From an uncultured Prevotellaceae bacterium (GTDB taxonomy: Bacteria > Bacteroidota > Bacteroidia > Bacteroidales > Bacteroidaceae): a DNA stretch of 64,000 nucleotides. The notes under the pieces are model-generated. The model was not told where the DNA came from and made no database searches. It was given only the letters and a program-made list of their open reading frames with translations. The stretch spans positions 1 through 64,000 of the forward strand of contig CACYNE010000017.1 in the NCBI GenBank assembly GCA_902775605.1, in the 5' to 3' direction. The position numbers and the translations under genes were made by a program. Numbering within the stretch: the first letter of the stretch is position 1; each line of letters begins with the position of its first letter. This document shows positions 43,872 through 52,791 of this stretch, one piece after another.

Positions 43872-43949
43872 ATGGGCTTTTTTGGTTTAAAATTCCGAAT
43901 TTTGCACACGCTTTGCTGATAATTTGTTAGTTTTATGACGCAAATCCTA

Positions 43950-43958
43950 TAATTTTGC
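43950..43958 (+). promoter_or_regulatory. -7 promoter box of the C10 protease gene
   Basis: TAATTTTGC, 13 bases before the ATG at 43972; a TTTG lies 23 bases upstream, slightly far for a -33 element. Confidence 0.5.
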
Positions 43959-43971
43959 ATGCCAATTAGAA

Positions 43972-46326
43972 ATGACTATTCGTATGCAAAGACTTTTTTG
44001 TTTTTTAGTAATAGCCTTGTTGAGTGTGAAAGCCTCGTTTGCTGGCCACGTCACACCCGAACAAGCACGCCAGTCGGCACAGGAATTCCTGACCCATCGT
44101 ACCACAAGCATTCATGGCTCACGCCTCCCACAACAGCCACAGTCCCCCACCCTCGCCGTAGAACAATGCGCCGGATACTACATCGTGAACCGCGGCAATA
44201 ATCAGGGCTTTGTCATCGTAGCTGCCGACGACAGAGTCTACACCATTCTGGGCTATAGTGACCAAGGCTCGCTAAACATGGAAACAGCACCAGCCGCACT
44301 CATAGAATGGCTGCAGGACTACACTTACGAGATCGAGAACATCGGCAACGAAACATCCCTCACCTCGTCCACAGAGAGGAAGTATCAGGGCGTGGCACCA
44401 TTGCTGGGCGAAACAGCATGGAGCCAAGACTACCCCTACAATCTGATGACACCTTATTATATAGGTACCACCAATGCCGCCACTGGATGTGCCGCCACGG
44501 CAATGGCTCAGATTATGTACTATCACCAGTATCCTGCTCAGGGGCGCGGTCAGAACAGCTATCGCTCCACGCAATACAACATGAACCTCTCCGCCGATTT
44601 CAGCCAGAGCACCTATCAATGGGGACTCATGAAGCCTGTCTATGGCGAATATGACTCGGAGGAGAGTCGCAACGCCGTAGCCCTGCTGATGCGTGACTGC
44701 GGATATGCCATCAACATGGACTATGGTGCCGTGAGTGGTGCTGCACCTGATTCGTGGCCCACGTCACTTATCAACTTCTTTGACTACGACCGCAGTCTTT
44801 GCAACCGCTATCGCAAAAACTACACCCACGAGGAATGGAACAACATCATCCGCGAGGAACTGGATCATGGACGCCCTGTCTTCGCTGGCGGTTTTGCCAA
44901 TTCCGGTGGACACGCCTTCGTGTTCGACGGATATGATGAAGACGGACTCATCCACGTCAATTGGGGATGGAGCGGCATGAGCAATGGCTATTTCCGCACA
45001 TCAGCACTTACTCCTGCCATCCAGGGCACAGGCGGTGCCGACGGTGGTTTCAACACCCGACAGTCAATTATCACAGGCATCCAACCTGCCACGGCAGGCA
45101 GCGAGTTGACACCTGAGTTCTACAGCAGCGAGACTGTAAAAGCCACGCCTGCCAACGCCCAAAAGAGCGCACCTGTCAGTTTGAAGCTAACAGGCAAGAT
45201 TACCAACGGAGGTTTCTGCAACGCCACCGTTGACTTTGCCTTCGGTATCTACGACACAGACAACCACTTAGTGCTTGTCGTCCCTGCCAATGAAAGCAAC
45301 AAGAGTGTTGAGAAAGACAAGTTCTGCATCGGCATTAATGCGCCACAGGCAGACCTCTCATCCCTTTCGGCAGGCCACTACCTGGTGCGCCCCATCGTGG
45401 TGGAGCATGGTGGACACCAGTGGACACCCGTGCATCACGGCAACAATGCACGTCCCAACTATCTGAAACTACAAGTAGAGAATGATGGCCAACTCCGTTT
45501 CGAACAGCCTCACAAGTCTGCCCTCACCGCCCATGACATCAAAGTCAATACTCGCATCTATGCCGGCGTGAAATGCAGCGTAAGTGCCACCCTCAAGAAC
45601 GAGGGCGACATGGACTATAGCAGCGACATTCGCATGGCCCTCTACCGTCCTACCGATGGTGTGAAGGTGGCCGAGGGTGACAACTACTTGGAGGACGTGC
45701 TGGCACAGGATGAGCAGCAAACAACCATCGTCAGTGCCTTCAACGTGACACCTGGCACCTATCTGCTGAACCTCATCGACGAGGACACCCAGCCCCTGGG
45801 CGAGGCCGTCGAGGTAGAGGTGTTACAGGCACCCAGTGGTGACGGCACAGCCGAAGCCGTGAGCAGCCTCATCGTGACACCCGGCACCGTGGTTAGCAGC
45901 GACAGTATGAGTTTCACGGTTCGCCTGCATGCCAACAGCGGCGTGTTTGCCCACAGCGTCACCTTATTTATATATGATGAGTACGAGACCTCTGCATCGC
46001 CCCTGGGAAGCCTGAACCCGTGCTTTGTGTTCATCGAGCCTGATGGAACAGCAGAGATAACCATCACAGGCAAGATGGAGAACGCCGTGTCAGGCACTAC
46101 CTACAAGGCAGCACTCATCAACCTGGACGAAAACACCTACATCAAACCTCGGGACAAGGCGAGTTGCGTCTTCACCATCGACGGCGCAACAACAGCCATC
46201 ACCCCGCAGTGCCTTAACACCACGCCGCAGTCTTCTTCCCTTTTCGACCTACAGGGCCGTCGTATTGCCAACCCCAAGAAAGGCGTCTATGTGACAGGCG
46301 GACGCAAGCTGGTTGTCAGGAAATAA
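43972..46326 (+). CDS. Secreted C10-family cysteine protease (streptopain-like)
   Basis: 784 residues. Signal peptide about 1-24 (ending KASFAGH). The propeptide-like Spi/inhibitor region (about 25-135) contains GYYIVNRGNNQGFVIVAADD. The catalytic domain has Cys in TNAATGCAATAMAQIMYYHQ near residue 170 and His in GGHAFVFDGYDEDGLIHVNW near 308, the C10 pair, followed by the WGWSG motif. Beta-sandwich-like regions fill about 370-740. The tail (SSLFDLQGRRIANPKKGVYV, then RKLVVRK) looks like the sorting-type C-terminal segment of T9SS cargo. It likely degrades extracellular protein after self-processing. Confidence 0.9.
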   Translation: MTIRMQRLFCFLVIALLSVKASFAGHVTPEQARQSAQEFLTHRTTSIHGSRLPQQPQSPTLAVEQCAGYYIVNRGNNQGFVIVAADDRVYTILGYSDQGSLNMETAPAALIEWLQDYTYEIENIGNETSLTSSTERKYQGVAPLLGETAWSQDYPYNLMTPYYIGTTNAATGCAATAMAQIMYYHQYPAQGRGQNSYRSTQYNMNLSADFSQSTYQWGLMKPVYGEYDSEESRNAVALLMRDCGYAINMDYGAVSGAAPDSWPTSLINFFDYDRSLCNRYRKNYTHEEWNNIIREELDHGRPVFAGGFANSGGHAFVFDGYDEDGLIHVNWGWSGMSNGYFRTSALTPAIQGTGGADGGFNTRQSIITGIQPATAGSELTPEFYSSETVKATPANAQKSAPVSLKLTGKITNGGFCNATVDFAFGIYDTDNHLVLVVPANESNKSVEKDKFCIGINAPQADLSSLSAGHYLVRPIVVEHGGHQWTPVHHGNNARPNYLKLQVENDGQLRFEQPHKSALTAHDIKVNTRIYAGVKCSVSATLKNEGDMDYSSDIRMALYRPTDGVKVAEGDNYLEDVLAQDEQQTTIVSAFNVTPGTYLLNLIDEDTQPLGEAVEVEVLQAPSGDGTAEAVSSLIVTPGTVVSSDSMSFTVRLHANSGVFAHSVTLFIYDEYETSASPLGSLNPCFVFIEPDGTAEITITGKMENAVSGTTYKAALINLDENTYIKPRDKASCVFTIDGATTAITPQCLNTTPQSSSLFDLQGRRIANPKKGVYVTGGRKLVVRK

Positions 46327-46373
46327 AAATATGACAATACATATATACTTAAATTATAACAATCAAAGAACTA

Positions 46374-49300
46374 ATGAGAAAATTTGCTATGACACTCGCA
46401 GCCATGCTGATGACCATGTCATTGATGGCTCAAAAGACTTATGACGCCGCACCCAAGGCACATAAGCCAGTAGTGCAAAAATCACAAATGGCACGTCTGA
46501 TGCCAGCCTCAAAGCAGCAGAACAAGGTGCGTAAGGCGCCCAGTCTGTCACAGTTTCAGGGACTGACCTTTTATGCCAGCCTTACCAACAGCGACAACTG
46601 GAATGGTGCCAGCATCGGCTCTGTGCCCTACGGTGTTTACACCTACACCATCGGTAAGGACACTGACTTCAAGGCCGTATCAACCCAGTTGAACTTCAAC
46701 TTCATGGCATCAGCCATGGGACGCAAGGAACTGGTGGGTGCCCGTCCTATGGAGGCTTTGGGCGTCTTGACAGGTACGGAGTACAATGGCCTGGACTCTA
46801 TGCAGTTCAAGCAGCAGTGGAGCGAGATTATTCCCGAGGGTGAGGTCAACTTCAGCTTCATCCCTGCCGTGATGGCCTACGATGTAACAAGCGACGTGAC
46901 CTACTCAGCTCAGTACAACGCTGACCTGACGGGCCTGAACTGGTGTAAATGGAATCCTGCAACGCGTCGCTTCGACGTTATCCACAAGTGGAACAACGAC
47001 TTCCAGCCGCTGGCTATGGGCTGTCTGCCCGATGGTCAGTTCTATTGCGTGGGTGCCGACGGCTATTACTACGCACTGGACAAGGAGAACGGCGATGCCT
47101 CAATGCTGGGCAAGTTGGGCATAGACCCCACACTCTACATTCAGGCCATGAACTACGAGCCTCAGTCGGGCTGCTTCCTTTGGATGGCTGTCAGCCAGAG
47201 CGGTTCTGGTATCTACGCACTGAACCCTGAGAATGGTGAAACCACACTGATTCGCCGTCTGACAAAGAACGAGCAAGCCTCATCTATTTTCTTCAAGAAC
47301 AAGAAGGCACCTGCCAAGGCTCCCGCTGCCATCACCGACTTAAAGATGAACTATAGTGGCAACGGCACGACAACAGGCAACCTGACTTTCACTGTCCCCA
47401 CCACCACCTTCGACGGTTCAACCCTAAGCGGCGATGTGGAGATGTATGTATGGTTGGACGGACAGAGTCTGGCATCAGCCACAAACGTTGCTACTGGTTC
47501 TCGCCAAACATTTGCCTTTGACCTGAGCAACGACAACCACTACGCTTATGTGGTACTGAAAAACGCTGATGGCTTCTCGCCCTACAGCTATACCTACGAG
47601 TATGCAGGCTATGACGTGCCTGTAGCCGTGAAGAATGTGACGCTGAGCATTGCCGACGGTGTCTCTACCCTCACATGGAACGCACCTGAGGGAGGCGTCA
47701 ATGGTGGTTATATCGATTTCGACGGTGTGACCTACGACGTCATCCGCCAGCCCGGCAACGTCCACGTGGCTCAGGGTATCGCTACCACCTCGTTCTCCGA
47801 GACACTGCCCACCAAAATGGAGCGTTACTACTATGAGGTCATCCCCTACAACGGAGCCAACAAAAAGGGTGCCAGCACCGAATCGAACCGCATCCTGGCT
47901 GGTTCGTCATTCGAGACACCTTACGTGGAGAATTTCGCCGACGAGGCAACACTGAGTCTCTGGACCATCATCAACGTCAACAATGACTCCAGCGCCTGGG
48001 GCAATGCCTACACATGGCAATACCAGTCATGGGGACCCGATATGAACCTGAGCACAGGAACCTTTGCCATCGGTGACGGATTTGACAGTGTAGATGACTA
48101 TCTCGTGTCGCCAGGCATTGCCCTGAAGAAGGATATCACCTATGCACTCACCGTCAGCATGCGCAACACATTTGCCGGCATGAAAGAGCGTGTGAGCCTG
48201 CTGGTAGGTACCAATCCTAACGATCCCTCAACCTTCCGCGTGCTCGACAGCAACGAGGCCTACGACGTGATGAGTGACGGACAGGGTAACAACGGACGCC
48301 CCTGGGAGGCAGACTTCCAGGTGAGCGAGGCTGGCACCTATTACATGGCCGTACGTGGCTATACCACTCGCGAGGACAACGCTTCGGGTCTCTTCGTCTA
48401 TGGTCTTCGCGTGGATGAGTTAGGACTCAGCAGTGCGCCTGCCGAAGTGACCGACCTCACTATCACCCCTGAGGCTGAGGGAGAGATGCAGGCAGAGGTC
48501 AACTTTACTGTGCCTACCAAGAGCATGGGTGGTGACGACCTGAGTGATGCTCTTATCGCCAACATCTATCGCGACGAGAATCTCAGTGAGGCTGTTGCCC
48601 ACCTGAATGTGGCTGCAGGCGAGAAGGCACAATGGACTGACAACACCGTGAAAGGCGTAGGCGTACATAGCTACACCGTAAGCGTCACCAACAACTCTGG
48701 CGAAGGAAAGAAAGTAAGTGCCGAGGCCTTCGTGGGTGTCTATACTGCCCCCTATACCAACACCTTCGACCAGGCCAGTGACGATATGTTCTTCATCACC
48801 GTCAACGACTCTGTTTCTGGCAGCAACACCTGTAAGTGGGCTTGGAGCAGCTACAACCAGAACCTGGGTCTGAGCTACTATGTTCAGAAGAACTTCGAGC
48901 CTATCTGGCTGTTCTTCCCTGCAGTGAAGATGGAGGAGGAGCAAGTCTATGAGGTTAACTACGACTGGATCTTCTCTTCTTACAACAAGAGTTCTGTGGG
49001 ATATATGAGTATTGGCATGGCTGCCGACAGCACAGCACAGACTGTGGGCGAGCAGCTGCCCTTCACCGATGACCTGCCCTACGGCACCGCACGTCCTGTG
49101 ACACAGGAAATCGTTGCCACCAAGACAGGCAAGTACTATCCTTCTGTCTATATCCATGGTGATCGTGGCACTAGCGGCGACTATATCATGCCCAGCATCG
49201 ACAATATCAGCATTCAGCACGTCGCCTCAGCCAAGGCTCCCTATGCTGTAGAGAACCTCGTGGCTCAGCACGATATGACAGGTGCACTGAGCGTCACTCT

Positions 49301-50525
49301 GAGTTGTCAGGCTCCTGCCATCGACTACGCTAAGCGTACCCTTAACAGCAATATGACGGTCAGCATCTATCGCACCGGTCAGACCATCCCCTTGAAGACA
49401 TTCGAAGGTGTAGAGCCCGGTCAGCAGTTGCAGTGGACCGACAATCAGCCACTCACTGGCATCAACAACTATACCATTGTGGCCAGCAACGATTTCGGTC
49501 GCGGCAAGGCTGCCACTACACAAACTTATGTAGGCGTTGACCTGCCCGAAGCCGTCAGCGATTTCGCCGTACGCGGTTCGAACGACAACCAGCAGGCCAT
49601 TCTCTCATGGACAGCTCCATCGGCTGTGGGTCAGAACGGTGGTGTGGTCGATGGTTCTCTCTCTTACGTCATCTGCGAGTACTTCCCCTCTAAGACCGAC
49701 CCCAACGAGCAGGTAGTGGCTATTGCCACCACACAGGAAACAACCTACACCGTGGCTCGCGAGGCAACTGAAAACATGGAGCAGCATATCTATGCCATCA
49801 TCACACAGACCTCAACAGGTATTGGCAAGGCAGTGCTCGACTATGCCATTCTGGGCAAACTGAAGACCATGCCTTTCGCAGAACCCTTTGCCAATGGCGG
49901 TCTTGCCACCGACGGATGGGTAAGCAGTGGCGATGTGGCCCAGTATGGTGCTGCCTGGCAACTGGTTCAGGACAACGATGAGCAGGTGGCTCAGGACGGT
50001 GACAACGGCTATGCCCTCTGCTATAACGGCAACTACTACGAGCAGTATCACTATGGCGACCTCATCAGTCCAAAGATTGGCATCGATGCAAACCAGGACT
50101 ACAAGCTCTCATTCTATGTCTATCATGGCGTTACATCAAGCATGAGTATCATGCCTACCATCGTAGTCATGCAGAGCACGGATGACTATCCCTACGTGCA
50201 GTTGGGTGACACCATTCGTGTCACCGAAGGTGAGAGGGGCTGGACACGCCATGAGCTCACCCTGCACAAGGTGGCAGATGCTCACTACTTGAAGCTTTGC
50301 TTCCGTGGATTCGTGAGCAACATGAACGAGCGTATCTGGATGGATAACATCACCATCGAGCCTATCGTCAATACTGCCATCACAGACAGCCACATGGTTA
50401 ATCCATCAGGCATGGAGACCCGCCACTATGATCTGAACGGCCGTCCCGTCAATGGCAGTCACAGACAAGTGATTACCATCAAGCGCAATGCCGATGGCAA
50501 ATTCCAGAAGGTTATTAAGGAATAA
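46374..50525 (+). CDS. Large secreted protein with jelly-roll (choice-of-anchor J) and fibronectin-like domains
   Basis: 1383 residues. Signal peptide about 1-19 (MSLMAQKTY). After a WD/propeller-like part (about 60-310) come alternating Fn3-like modules (AITDLKMNYSGNGTT, EAVSDFAVRGSNDNQQAILS) and three choice-of-anchor J/cleaved-adhesin-like jelly rolls: near 515-690 (SSFETPYVENFADEATLSLW), 785-940 (YTNTFDQASDDMFFITVNDS) and 1160-1340 (FAEPFANGGLATDGWVSSGD). The tail RHYDLNGRPVNGSHRQVITI followed by FQKVIKE is a C-terminal sorting-type segment. It follows the C10 protease by 47 bases, so joint expression is likely. Function is unknown; adhesion or glycan binding is suggested by domain type. 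Confidence 0.8.
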   Translation: MRKFAMTLAAMLMTMSLMAQKTYDAAPKAHKPVVQKSQMARLMPASKQQNKVRKAPSLSQFQGLTFYASLTNSDNWNGASIGSVPYGVYTYTIGKDTDFKAVSTQLNFNFMASAMGRKELVGARPMEALGVLTGTEYNGLDSMQFKQQWSEIIPEGEVNFSFIPAVMAYDVTSDVTYSAQYNADLTGLNWCKWNPATRRFDVIHKWNNDFQPLAMGCLPDGQFYCVGADGYYYALDKENGDASMLGKLGIDPTLYIQAMNYEPQSGCFLWMAVSQSGSGIYALNPENGETTLIRRLTKNEQASSIFFKNKKAPAKAPAAITDLKMNYSGNGTTTGNLTFTVPTTTFDGSTLSGDVEMYVWLDGQSLASATNVATGSRQTFAFDLSNDNHYAYVVLKNADGFSPYSYTYEYAGYDVPVAVKNVTLSIADGVSTLTWNAPEGGVNGGYIDFDGVTYDVIRQPGNVHVAQGIATTSFSETLPTKMERYYYEVIPYNGANKKGASTESNRILAGSSFETPYVENFADEATLSLWTIINVNNDSSAWGNAYTWQYQSWGPDMNLSTGTFAIGDGFDSVDDYLVSPGIALKKDITYALTVSMRNTFAGMKERVSLLVGTNPNDPSTFRVLDSNEAYDVMSDGQGNNGRPWEADFQVSEAGTYYMAVRGYTTREDNASGLFVYGLRVDELGLSSAPAEVTDLTITPEAEGEMQAEVNFTVPTKSMGGDDLSDALIANIYRDENLSEAVAHLNVAAGEKAQWTDNTVKGVGVHSYTVSVTNNSGEGKKVSAEAFVGVYTAPYTNTFDQASDDMFFITVNDSVSGSNTCKWAWSSYNQNLGLSYYVQKNFEPIWLFFPAVKMEEEQVYEVNYDWIFSSYNKSSVGYMSIGMAADSTAQTVGEQLPFTDDLPYGTARPVTQEIVATKTGKYYPSVYIHGDRGTSGDYIMPSIDNISIQHVASAKAPYAVENLVAQHDMTGALSVTLSCQAPAIDYAKRTLNSNMTVSIYRTGQTIPLKTFEGVEPGQQLQWTDNQPLTGINNYTIVASNDFGRGKAATTQTYVGVDLPEAVSDFAVRGSNDNQQAILSWTAPSAVGQNGGVVDGSLSYVICEYFPSKTDPNEQVVAIATTQETTYTVAREATENMEQHIYAIITQTSTGIGKAVLDYAILGKLKTMPFAEPFANGGLATDGWVSSGDVAQYGAAWQLVQDNDEQVAQDGDNGYALCYNGNYYEQYHYGDLISPKIGIDANQDYKLSFYVYHGVTSSMSIMPTIVVMQSTDDYPYVQLGDTIRVTEGERGWTRHELTLHKVADAHYLKLCFRGFVSNMNERIWMDNITIEPIVNTAITDSHMVNPSGMETRHYDLNGRPVNGSHRQVITIKRNADGKFQKVIKE

Positions 50526-50601
50526 AACCACACAAAACTAAAGTATGCCGCCATCAGGGTAACACGACGGCATATCATTCATCCAACTACAAAAACTCGT
50601 T

Positions 50602-50629
50602 AAAGCCATCCTTCGGGATGGCTTTTTTG
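50602..50629 (+). terminator. Terminator after the large secreted protein
   Basis: AAAGCCATCC (50602-50611) pairs perfectly with GGATGGCTTT (50616-50625) around a TTCG tetraloop, then TTTTG. Confidence 0.92.
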
Positions 50630-50640
50630 CAAAAAAACTG

Positions 50641-50649
50641 TAACTTTGC
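50641..50649 (+). promoter_or_regulatory. -7 promoter box of the DUF3298 lipoprotein gene
   Basis: TAACTTTGC, about 58 bases before the ATG. Confidence 0.55.
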
Positions 50650-50707
50650 TGCCTGATAACAAAAGGGGAATCATCTCCCAATGGATAAATAACATAAAAA
50701 AATAGCT

Positions 50708-51538
50708 ATGAAGAAACTGTTTATTATCATTCTGGGATGCCTGCTTACAGTGGGTTGCAACCAGAAGGCAAGCAATGAAAAGACCATCATCAATGAAAAG
50801 ACCAACGAAAAACTGACGACAAAAGAACTCACGTATGCCTACGACCAGGACAAGGTTGAGGTTAACATTAAAATCGCCTATCCCGAAGGCGGCAACGAAA
50901 TACTACGAAATGCACTTCGTGAATTTTTCAGCGAGAGCTTGGGTGGCAGTTATGACGGAGACCTGGCCGATGGGCAGAAGATGATTGATTTCTATGCAGA
51001 GCAGATGAAAGCCGAGCTCATCAAGGAACATGAAGAACAGAAGCAGGATTTGAGCGAGGAGAACATCAGTGGATTTTATAAGACGGTCTCTATTGAAAAA
51101 ACATACGAGACAGATAAACTCATAACCTTCACAGTGGTGGAAGAGATCTATACGAACGGGGCACACGGCATGCACTACGGATATGGACAGACTTTCCGAA
51201 AGAGCGATGGTCGCCGATTCAATACGGACATGATGTGCAACCTTACCTCTGACGGCATGCACACCCTCATCAAGGAAGGTCTGCGCGAGTATTTCTCTGA
51301 AATGTCCGACGAACCCATGAACGACGAGATGCTGAAAGACAACATTCTCACCGACAATGACATTGACTATTTACCCATGCCGGTATATCCGCCTTTTGTC
51401 ACCGAGGATGGCATCGTGTTCGGTTACCAGCCCTACGAGATATCGTTCTATGCTGCTGGCATGCCCAGTTTTGTGGTCAGTCTCAACGACATGAAACCAT
51501 ATCTGACCAACACTGCCAGAAAGATGCTTGGCATTTAG
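50708..51538 (+). CDS. DUF3298/RsiV-like lipoprotein
   Basis: 276 residues. Lipoprotein signal ending LLTVGCNQK (Cys near 17). A short linker with repeated NEKTIINEKTNEK follows, then a PdaC/RsiV-type alpha-beta domain with VVEEIYTNGAHGMHYGYGQT near residue 146 and a DUF3298 C-terminal region (LPMPVYPPFVTEDGIVFGYQ, PYEISFYAAGMPSFVVSL near 245). These domains occur in anti-sigma factors and deacetylases, but no catalytic residues or sigma factor are seen here. It is an envelope lipoprotein of unknown function. Confidence 0.75.
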   Translation: MKKLFIIILGCLLTVGCNQKASNEKTIINEKTNEKLTTKELTYAYDQDKVEVNIKIAYPEGGNEILRNALREFFSESLGGSYDGDLADGQKMIDFYAEQMKAELIKEHEEQKQDLSEENISGFYKTVSIEKTYETDKLITFTVVEEIYTNGAHGMHYGYGQTFRKSDGRRFNTDMMCNLTSDGMHTLIKEGLREYFSEMSDEPMNDEMLKDNILTDNDIDYLPMPVYPPFVTEDGIVFGYQPYEISFYAAGMPSFVVSLNDMKPYLTNTARKMLGI

Positions 51539-51566
51539 CCCTACTGTATGGAGAGAATCGTATAGA

Positions 51567-51935
51567 TTAAATATATTTCTGTCGAAGAGCCTTAGGAAGC
51601 TTTGAGACAATGAGATGATAGGATTCTTCTATCCACGCTTTTACAAAGGAATCATCCAGCTGCTCATAATATACATCGCTCCAATGCTTCTTGTTCCAAT
51701 GATAAGCAGGTGTCACGGAAGCATATTTTTCACGCAGTTCCTCGTTCCTATCTGGCGACAGCTTCAGAGCAAGCCTTGGTTCAGAATGCTTCATGTCATG
51801 ATCTCCGCCACCAATCCAAAGGCACACAAAAATCTTTCCTTCCAAACGGAATGTGATGATATCATCGCCAAACGGCTGATCTTCCGTCACGCCAAAGAGT
51901 GACAATGTGTATTCACGTACTTGCTCAATATTCAT
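51567..51935 (-). CDS. MmcQ/YjbR family DNA-binding-like protein
   Basis: 122 residues. The CyaY-like YjbR fold is seen in MNIEQVREYTLSLFGVTEDQ, PFGDDIITFRLEGKIFVCLW and TPAYHWNKKHWSDVYYEQLD, with LIVSKLPKALRQKY at the end. Some members bind DNA; for most the function is unknown. An ATG four codons upstream (51947) is also possible. The promoter box lies inside one arm of an inverted repeat. Confidence 0.85.
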   Translation of the reverse strand: MNIEQVREYTLSLFGVTEDQPFGDDIITFRLEGKIFVCLWIGGGDHDMKHSEPRLALKLSPDRNEELREKYASVTPAYHWNKKHWSDVYYEQLDDSFVKAWIEESYHLIVSKLPKALRQKYI

Positions 51936-51953
51936 AATTACATCCATACAATT

Positions 51954-52011
51954 AATCTGACGGCAAAGATAATGAAAATCGAAAGAAATTCAGTAACTTT
52001 ACCGTCAGATT
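51954..52011. repeat. 15-bp inverted repeat over the yjbR promoter
   Basis: AATCTGACGGCAAAG (51954-51968) and CTTTACCGTCAGATT (51997-52011) are inverted copies with one mismatch and a 28-base spacer. The left arm contains the yjbR -7 box (GCAAAGATA at 51963-51971, read on the minus strand). It may be an operator or a duplicated promoter element. Confidence 0.7.
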
Positions 52012-52099
52012 TAGGATTGTTTAGGAGTAAGTACCTGTGTTTACAGGGAGGAATGACTGATTTTTGCGCCAGCATGCCCTAAAAATCGTATTTTTTGAG

Positions 52100-52108
52100 T
52101 ACCTTTGC
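52100..52108 (+). promoter_or_regulatory. -7 promoter box of the FNT-family gene
   Basis: TACCTTTGC, four bases before the ATG at 52113. Confidence 0.65.
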
Positions 52109-52112
52109 ACCC

Positions 52113-52712
52113 ATGAATCAATTTTTTACGATTTTGCGCTCGGCCATCGTGGCTGGATTTTGTATTTCTGTCGGCTGTATTGTCAACCTCCGCACGGGAG
52201 GTGTTGCTGGCGCCGTTCTCTTCTCTTTCGGTCTTCTTGCCGTCCTTCACTACAAGTTGAAACTATACACCGGCACTGCTGGTTTCATTCGCGCCAAAGG
52301 CGACTGGAACATGTTGGGCAGCGTATTGCTGGGCAACATCATTGGATGTGCCTTGTGTGCATACGCCATGACATACGCCCAACCAGACATTCTCGCTCCT
52401 GATGCCGCTATTGTCGAGTCACGACTGGAGAAAGGTCCGTTGGCATGTTTCCTACTGGCCATTGGTTGCGGTTTTATCATGACCACCGCCGTTCAGTTTG
52501 GCAGAGAGGGCAAGTTCTTACCCTTGTTGTTTGGCGTACCCGTGTTCATTCTTTGCGGCTTCACTCACTCTGTGGCCGATGCCTTCTATTTCCTGGCAGC
52601 CCCCCAGCTGATTGGAACCCAACTGCTGACAATCTACGCTGTTGAGGTATTGGGTAATTTTGTGGGATGCAACCTCTATCGCTGGGTGATGATAAAGACT
52701 GCTGTTGAATAA
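52113..52712 (+). CDS. Formate/nitrite transporter family (FNT-like) membrane protein
   Basis: 199 residues, about six hydrophobic segments, shorter than classical FocA (about 280). Family-like stretches include IVAGFCISVGCIVNLRTGGV near residue 11, LYTGTAGFIRAKGDWNMLG near 49, VLLGNIIGCALCAY near 70 and GFTHSVADAFYFLAAP near 153. The substrate is unclear (formate, nitrite or another small anion). The ATG at 52113 is chosen as it follows the promoter by four bases; the upstream frame starting at 52095 overlaps the box. Confidence 0.75.
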   Translation: MNQFFTILRSAIVAGFCISVGCIVNLRTGGVAGAVLFSFGLLAVLHYKLKLYTGTAGFIRAKGDWNMLGSVLLGNIIGCALCAYAMTYAQPDILAPDAAIVESRLEKGPLACFLLAIGCGFIMTTAVQFGREGKFLPLLFGVPVFILCGFTHSVADAFYFLAAPQLIGTQLLTIYAVEVLGNFVGCNLYRWVMIKTAVE

Positions 52713-52730
52713 AAAATATCATCAGATTCG

Positions 52731-52763
52731 TTTGGGGATTATCCCAAAAAGCATTATCTTTGC
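52731..52763 (+). promoter_or_regulatory. Promoter of the mannitol dehydrogenase-family gene
   Basis: TTTG (52731-52734), 20-base spacer, TATCTTTGC (52755-52763). Confidence 0.8.
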
Positions 52764-52791
52764 ACGCTAGAACCAAAACATATTTATAAAT

